Below, one piece after another: positions 61,237-64,000 of a stretch of DNA of 64,000 nucleotides (position 1 is the first letter of the stretch; every line of letters starts with the position of its first letter). Made by a program: the position numbers and the translations under genes. The stretch comes from Arthrobacter koreensis (GTDB lineage Bacteria; Actinomycetota; Actinomycetes; Actinomycetales; Micrococcaceae): the NCBI RefSeq assembly GCF_009193255.1, contig NZ_WACG01000006.1, positions 186,001 through 250,000 of the forward strand, in the 5' to 3' direction. Under the pieces are notes generated by a model. It searched no databases, was not told the origin of the DNA, and saw only the letters and a list, made by a program, of their open reading frames with translations.

Positions 61237-61679
61237 GCACGCCGGTGGAGCAGCAGCCAAAGCGCGAGCGCACCTGGATCTACATCGTTGCGGTGGTACT
61301 GCTCATCGGCCTGGGGCTGTGGGCCGTGCTCGCTTTCGGGGCCGCCCGGCAATCTCGTGAAGCGGAGGAGAAGGCGGACAGATTCATCACGCTGGTCGAG
61401 GCCGCCGGCGTCCGCACCCCGGACAAGGACCAGGTGATCCGCATCCTGGGCGATGACGGAGGTGCGGCCTGCGCCAACCCGAATGCGGCACTCAGCCGGG
61501 CGACCCTGAACTCAATGCTGGCCAACGGCGCCACGGGCCCCGGCGCCAGGCCCGTGATTTCGGACCGCCGGGCGGTCCTGGGACAGCTGCTGATCATCGA
61601 GGTCTACTGCCCCGCCGAACTGGATGAATTCAAGGCGTCAATCGATGACCTGAAGACCGACGACGTGACGGGAACCTGA
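61233..61679 (+). CDS. Small single-span membrane protein
   Basis: This 148-aa protein has one N-terminal helix (WIYIVAVVLLIGLGLWAVLA, residues 15-34) and then an extracytoplasmic domain with two cysteines (GGAACANPN, VYCPAELDEF) that could form a disulfide. I recognise no family. The ATGA overlap with the permease and 2-nt gap to the peptidase place it firmly in the operon. Confidence 0.75.
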   Translation: MSTPVEQQPKRERTWIYIVAVVLLIGLGLWAVLAFGAARQSREAEEKADRFITLVEAAGVRTPDKDQVIRILGDDGGAACANPNAALSRATLNSMLANGATGPGARPVISDRRAVLGQLLIIEVYCPAELDEFKASIDDLKTDDVTGT

Positions 61680-61681
61680 CC

Positions 61682-63028
61682 ATGGATCCACGGGAACGCG
61701 TGGCACAGCTGATGCCGCAGGCACATTCGGAACTGGCTGAACTCGTTGCGATCAAATCCGTAGCCGACCCCCGGCAGTTTCCGCCGGAAGAGTGCCAGCG
61801 GGCTGCTCAGTGGGTCAGGGACAGGTTCGCGCAGACCGGGTTCACCGATGCGCGGTTGGAAGAGACGCCGGACGGCAGCATGGTGGTTCTCGGGACCCGA
61901 CCCTGTGCCGATCCGCAGGCACCCACTGTGCTGCTGTATGCCCACTACGACGTCCAGCCTCCGCTGGATGACAAGGCCTGGCGGACTCCCCCGTTCGAGC
62001 TGACGGAGGTGGACGGCCGCTGGTACGGCCGGGGCGCGGCGGACTGCAAGGGCAATATCGTGATGCACCTGGCCGCCCTGCGCGCGCTGGGCGAGAACAT
62101 TCCGGTTAACCTCAAACTCGTCGTCGAGGGTTCCGAGGAGCAGGGCACCGGCGGGTTGGAGGCGTTCGTCGCATCCCATCCGGACCTGTTCCGTGCTGAC
62201 GCGATCCTGGTCTGCGATACGGGCAACGCGGCAGTGGGTTCCCCGGCGGCCACGGTGAGCCTGCGCGGGATGGTCAATGTTGTGGTGACGGTTGAGGCGC
62301 TCACCTCGGAGATACATTCCGGGATGTTCGGCGGACCGGCACCGGATGCCCTCGCTGCGCTGGTCACGATCCTCGGCAGCCTCCGCGATGCGCACGGCAA
62401 CACGACGGTGACCGGGCTGGAGAACAGCCGCCGCTGGGCCGGCGCCGCCTATGATCCGGAGCAGTTCCGCCGGGATGCGGGGGTGCTCGACGGCGTTTCG
62501 CTGCTTGGGGACGGCAGCGTCTCGGACATGCTGTGGTCACGGCCGGCCCTCACGATTCTCGGCATCGACTGTCCGCCCGTGGTCGGGTCCGCGGCGGCGA
62601 TCGTCCCCCGGGCGGCGGCGCGGCTGAACCTGCGGATCCCGCCGGGCACGACGCCCGCTGCTGCGCAGGAAGCCCTTACCGCGCACGTGCAAAAGGCGGC
62701 ACCGTGGGGCGTGCACGTCGCCGTGGATGTTGAGGCAACCGGGTCGCCCTTCGAGGCTTCGACGAACGGGCCGGCGTTCCAGGCCCTGGCTGCGTCCGCC
62801 CAGGAGGCCTACGGCCGCCCGATGACGAGCCTCGGCCAGGGCGGTTCGATCCCGCTGTGCAACGTATTCCAGGAGACCTATCCCAATGCGGAAATCATCC
62901 TGATGGGCGTGGAGGAGCCACAGGCCCTGATCCACGCTCCCAATGAAAGCGTGGCACCCAGCGAAATCGAGAACATGGCGCTCACCGAGGCGTTGTTCCT
63001 GGCACGCTACGGCGCTTCCACGGTTTGA
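61682..63028 (+). CDS. M20-family metallopeptidase (dipeptidase)
   Basis: This 448-aa protein has metal ligand His in YAHYDVQPP, bridging Asp in GRGAADCKGN, catalytic Glu pair in VEGSEEQGTGG, Asp in LVCDTGNAA and terminal His in LIHAPNE. The dimerisation (lid) domain lies in the middle (about residues 195-350). This is a dinuclear-zinc dipeptidase/carboxypeptidase. No signal is present, so it hydrolyses an imported dipeptide or N-acyl amino acid, probably the substrate of the co-transcribed permease. Confidence 0.92.
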   Translation: MDPRERVAQLMPQAHSELAELVAIKSVADPRQFPPEECQRAAQWVRDRFAQTGFTDARLEETPDGSMVVLGTRPCADPQAPTVLLYAHYDVQPPLDDKAWRTPPFELTEVDGRWYGRGAADCKGNIVMHLAALRALGENIPVNLKLVVEGSEEQGTGGLEAFVASHPDLFRADAILVCDTGNAAVGSPAATVSLRGMVNVVVTVEALTSEIHSGMFGGPAPDALAALVTILGSLRDAHGNTTVTGLENSRRWAGAAYDPEQFRRDAGVLDGVSLLGDGSVSDMLWSRPALTILGIDCPPVVGSAAAIVPRAAARLNLRIPPGTTPAAAQEALTAHVQKAAPWGVHVAVDVEATGSPFEASTNGPAFQALAASAQEAYGRPMTSLGQGGSIPLCNVFQETYPNAEIILMGVEEPQALIHAPNESVAPSEIENMALTEALFLARYGASTV

Positions 63029-63874
63029 TCAGACCGCAGCGACGGCCGGAGCGGCGGGCTCAAACGGGTACTGTTCCTGCTCGCCGCCCCGGACGACGAC
63101 GCACGTTGCCTCGGGCACTTCCTGCCACGCACCATAGAGGTCGCCCAGCGGCTCGCTGACCACCAGGCGGGAATCGTCCGAAAGCTTGCCGAGCAGTTCA
63201 TGCTCCGGGTACTGCGCCTGCAGCGCGGCGACGTCGCTGCTGACGAAGAGTGAACGCGAGTTCCGCTCACTGGAGTACCGGAACGCCCAGGTCGTCTCTC
63301 CGTCGGTGGCCGCTACGGTCATTTGGACCGGATGCTCCACGCCGCGGCGCTGCCCGGCATCCTCAATGAAGCCCACGGCCTCGGCGACGGCCGCGCGCGG
63401 ATCCTGCTCCAAGCCAAAGGTCAGGGCGAGGTAGAAGAACATTTCCGAGTCGGTGGATCCTTCTATCTCCGGATAGAGGCCAGGATCCACCGCCATGGCC
63501 AGGTCACGCTTGACCTGGGGAAAACCGCCGAGCACGCCGTTGTGCATCCAGAGCCACTTGCCGTGCCGGAAGGGATGGCAGTTCGTTTGCTGGATTGCGG
63601 TTCCGGTGGTGGCCCGGATGTGCGCGAAGACGCGGCGGGACGAGGCCTGCGCTGCCAGCTCCCGCAGGTTGCGGTCATGCCACGCGGGTTCGGTGCTGTG
63701 GAAGACGCCGGGAGTCGGTTCGGTGCCGTACCAGCCGACACCGAACCCGTCTCCGTTGGTGGTTTCAACGCCCAGGCGGGAGTGCTTGCTCTGCATCACC
63801 AAAGAGTTGACTGGTTTATACAGAAGGTCATCCAGCCGTACGGGTGAACCTGAATACGCTAACCAACGACACAT
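63029..63874 (-). CDS. Class II glutamine amidotransferase (GATase_4)
   Basis: This 281-aa protein has Cys2 (MCRWLAYSG) as nucleophile, exposed after Met removal. ETTNGDGFGVGWY, FAHIRATTGTAIQQTNCHPF and MHNGVLGGF give the oxyanion and glutamine site. It resembles the stand-alone YafJ/EgtC-type amidohydrolases. No ergothioneine genes are next to it, so EgtC is not supported. AAAGGAG 5 nt before the ATG at 63874 fixes the start over the open upstream frame. It abuts the M20 gene tail to tail. Confidence 0.9.
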   Translation of the reverse strand: MCRWLAYSGSPVRLDDLLYKPVNSLVMQSKHSRLGVETTNGDGFGVGWYGTEPTPGVFHSTEPAWHDRNLRELAAQASSRRVFAHIRATTGTAIQQTNCHPFRHGKWLWMHNGVLGGFPQVKRDLAMAVDPGLYPEIEGSTDSEMFFYLALTFGLEQDPRAAVAEAVGFIEDAGQRRGVEHPVQMTVAATDGETTWAFRYSSERNSRSLFVSSDVAALQAQYPEHELLGKLSDDSRLVVSEPLGDLYGAWQEVPEATCVVVRGGEQEQYPFEPAAPAVAAV

Positions 63875-64000
63875 GACGACTCCTTTGGATCGGGCCGTGA
63901 CGGCGAGTCTGTGGTCCGAATGGCGGGCTTCACTCCGTCGCCGTGCTCGGGCCGCAGGGTTAGTGGACCACAGATGGTTCATCGGGTCCATACGCCCCCG
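63875..64000. other. Window end, upstream of the glutamine amidotransferase
   Basis: These 126 bp hold the Shine-Dalgarno of the amidotransferase gene. The upstream frame is open to an ATG at 63991 but gives an Arg-rich peptide unlike the family. No further gene is identifiable. Confidence 0.5.

Noticed and set aside
63029-63874. EgtC of ergothioneine synthesis
   Set aside because: No egtA, egtB or egtD neighbour; only the class II amidotransferase fold is supported.

Overview
The window is high-GC DNA (GC-rich third codon positions, frequent GTG/TTG starts, 4-nt ATGA/GTGA gene overlaps) with an actinobacterial gene set: a RamB-type regulator beside the glyoxylate-shunt genes, a LytR_C protein, an MT0933-type small protein, a WYL regulator and a Corynebacterium-like sialic-acid locus. 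The best fit is a chromosomal segment of the Micrococcaceae (Arthrobacter and relatives); the species cannot be read from the sequence. I see no rRNA, tRNA, CRISPR array, transposase or phage gene.

Layout. 1-3.5 kb: the start of an NCS1 permease, an Fpg/Nei glycosylase, methionine aminopeptidase and a PRISE-like reductase. 3.5-8.3 kb: RamB, divergent from isocitrate lyase (aceA), followed by malate synthase (aceB); this is the glyoxylate shunt. 8.4-11 kb: an amino-acid permease, a VOC protein and a FrnE-like DsbA protein. 11.0-19.6 kb: a tight reverse-strand catabolic operon under an IclR regulator. It holds an SsuABC/NMT1-type transporter, an IlvD/Edd Fe-S dehydratase, an FAD oxidoreductase and both subunits of aconitase X. 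Its substrate is unknown, and it is the best candidate for an undescribed pathway. 19.6-23.2 kb: LytR_C protein, small conserved proteins, a HAD phosphatase and a 2OG-Fe oxygenase.

23.2-37.7 kb is a complete sialic-acid (Neu5Ac) regulon. nanR-nagB-nagA runs leftwards. A Sat/SiaEFGI-type ABC importer (one subunit a permease-ATPase fusion), nanA, nanK, nanE, an esterase and a tatA paralogue run rightwards. A secreted sialidase converges on them. The same short operator (GGACATCC/GGATGTCC) lies in the nanR-siaE intergenic region and over the sialidase promoter, so one NanR repressor probably governs release, uptake, O-deacetylation and catabolism of sialic acid to fructose-6-phosphate.

37.7-64 kb is a mosaic of housekeeping and accessory genes: a repeat-rich intergenic region, a methyltransferase, a leaderless HTH/Clp_N cassette, several regulator-oxidoreductase pairs, a butanediol-type dehydrogenase, an OpgB-like phosphoglycerol transferase, a Y-family polymerase, an EAL protein, lipoproteins, a DHA2 exporter, an APC permease-M20 peptidase operon with a short leader ORF, and a class II glutamine amidotransferase.

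Two copies of one ~60-bp palindromic intergenic element (2304-2363 and 6529-6586) and a separate 101-bp inverted-repeat element (38156-38256) are non-coding structure that the genes do not explain.
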